Assembly: GCA_028015205.1 (NCBI GenBank)
Contig: CM051516.1
Coordinates: 33,370,230-33,434,229 of the forward strand
Direction of reading: 5' to 3'
Length of the DNA stretch: 64,000 nucleotides
From: Mytilisepta virgata
Taxonomy: Eukaryota > Mollusca > Bivalvia > Mytilida > Mytilidae
Shown one piece after another: positions 63,968 through 64,000 of the stretch (the first letter of the stretch is position 1; each line of letters opens with the position of its first letter). The notes beneath the pieces were generated by a model. That model was given only the letters and a program-made list of their open reading frames with translations. It made no database searches and was not told the origin of the DNA. Both the position numbers and the translations under genes were made by a program.

Positions 63968-63977
63968 GTATTGTCTA

Positions 63978-64000
63978 TTGACCCCCCCCCCCCCCCCCCC
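63978..64000. repeat. poly-C tract at window end
   Basis: About 19 C residues to the last base. Could be genuine or an assembly edge. Confidence 0.7.

Overview
The window is AT-rich animal nuclear DNA from one very long, intron-rich gene. Short exons (21-307 nt) with GT-AG borders, large introns full of small terminal-inverted-repeat elements, a tRNA-derived SINE-like copy, tracts of the acatgtacatgta type, and elements built on GTCCGTC-rich leaders with internal 150-170 bp arrays all suggest a bivalve mollusc, most likely a mussel-like (mytilid) genome. The taxon is an inference; no search was possible.

Main gene: a plus-strand VPS13 (chorein / bridge-like lipid transfer protein) gene of the VPS13A/C type runs through the whole window. 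I place 50 coding exons between 1175 and 63967. Consecutive exons join in compatible splice phase with no stop codon and give about 2,080 residues: the end of the N-terminal chorein domain, the WW.YA and SW.WGS segments, the acidic FFAT-like linker, and a long series of beta-groove segments. The start codon and first exon lie upstream of base 1. The adaptor-binding (VAB/SHR-BD), ATG2_C and PH-like C-terminal parts lie beyond base 64000. The product should be a rod-like protein moving phospholipids in bulk at membrane contact sites.

Second gene: the ~10 kb intron at 15870-25860 carries an intact single-exon gene on the minus strand (20922-22592). It encodes a 556-residue TRIM-like protein with two B-boxes, a coiled coil and a C-terminal NHL-like propeller, and has no RING.

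Repeats: 1-773, 5545-6884, 16690-17410, 22994-25511, 34908-35505, 39750-40260, 46793-48009, 49080-51152 and 54316-54720 are dispersed elements, several sharing a terminal hairpin or CAGGYGA-type ends, a GTCCGTC leader and an internal tandem array. MITE-like elements sit at 1659, 3776, 4012, 8151, 9892/10145, 18916, 33579, 35844, 49558 and 58801. A 56-bp minisatellite fills 56886-58185; it is stop-free in all minus-strand frames and produces large spurious ORFs.

Most unusual observation: in at least nine introns the sequence beside an exon is a decayed, often tandem, copy of that exon's own edge, including its splice site (exons 11, 13, 15, 19, 21, 22, 33, 36, 44). Some copies are upstream of the acceptor and some downstream of the donor. 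The copy after exon 13 (26054-26122) is 69 nt, open, has both splice sites and the same phases as its parent, so it could be a new cassette exon. I call these exon-edge echoes. Other points of interest are a phospho-FFAT-like motif, an in-frame 45-nt Cys/Phe-rich microexon candidate, and a large intronic RNA hairpin.
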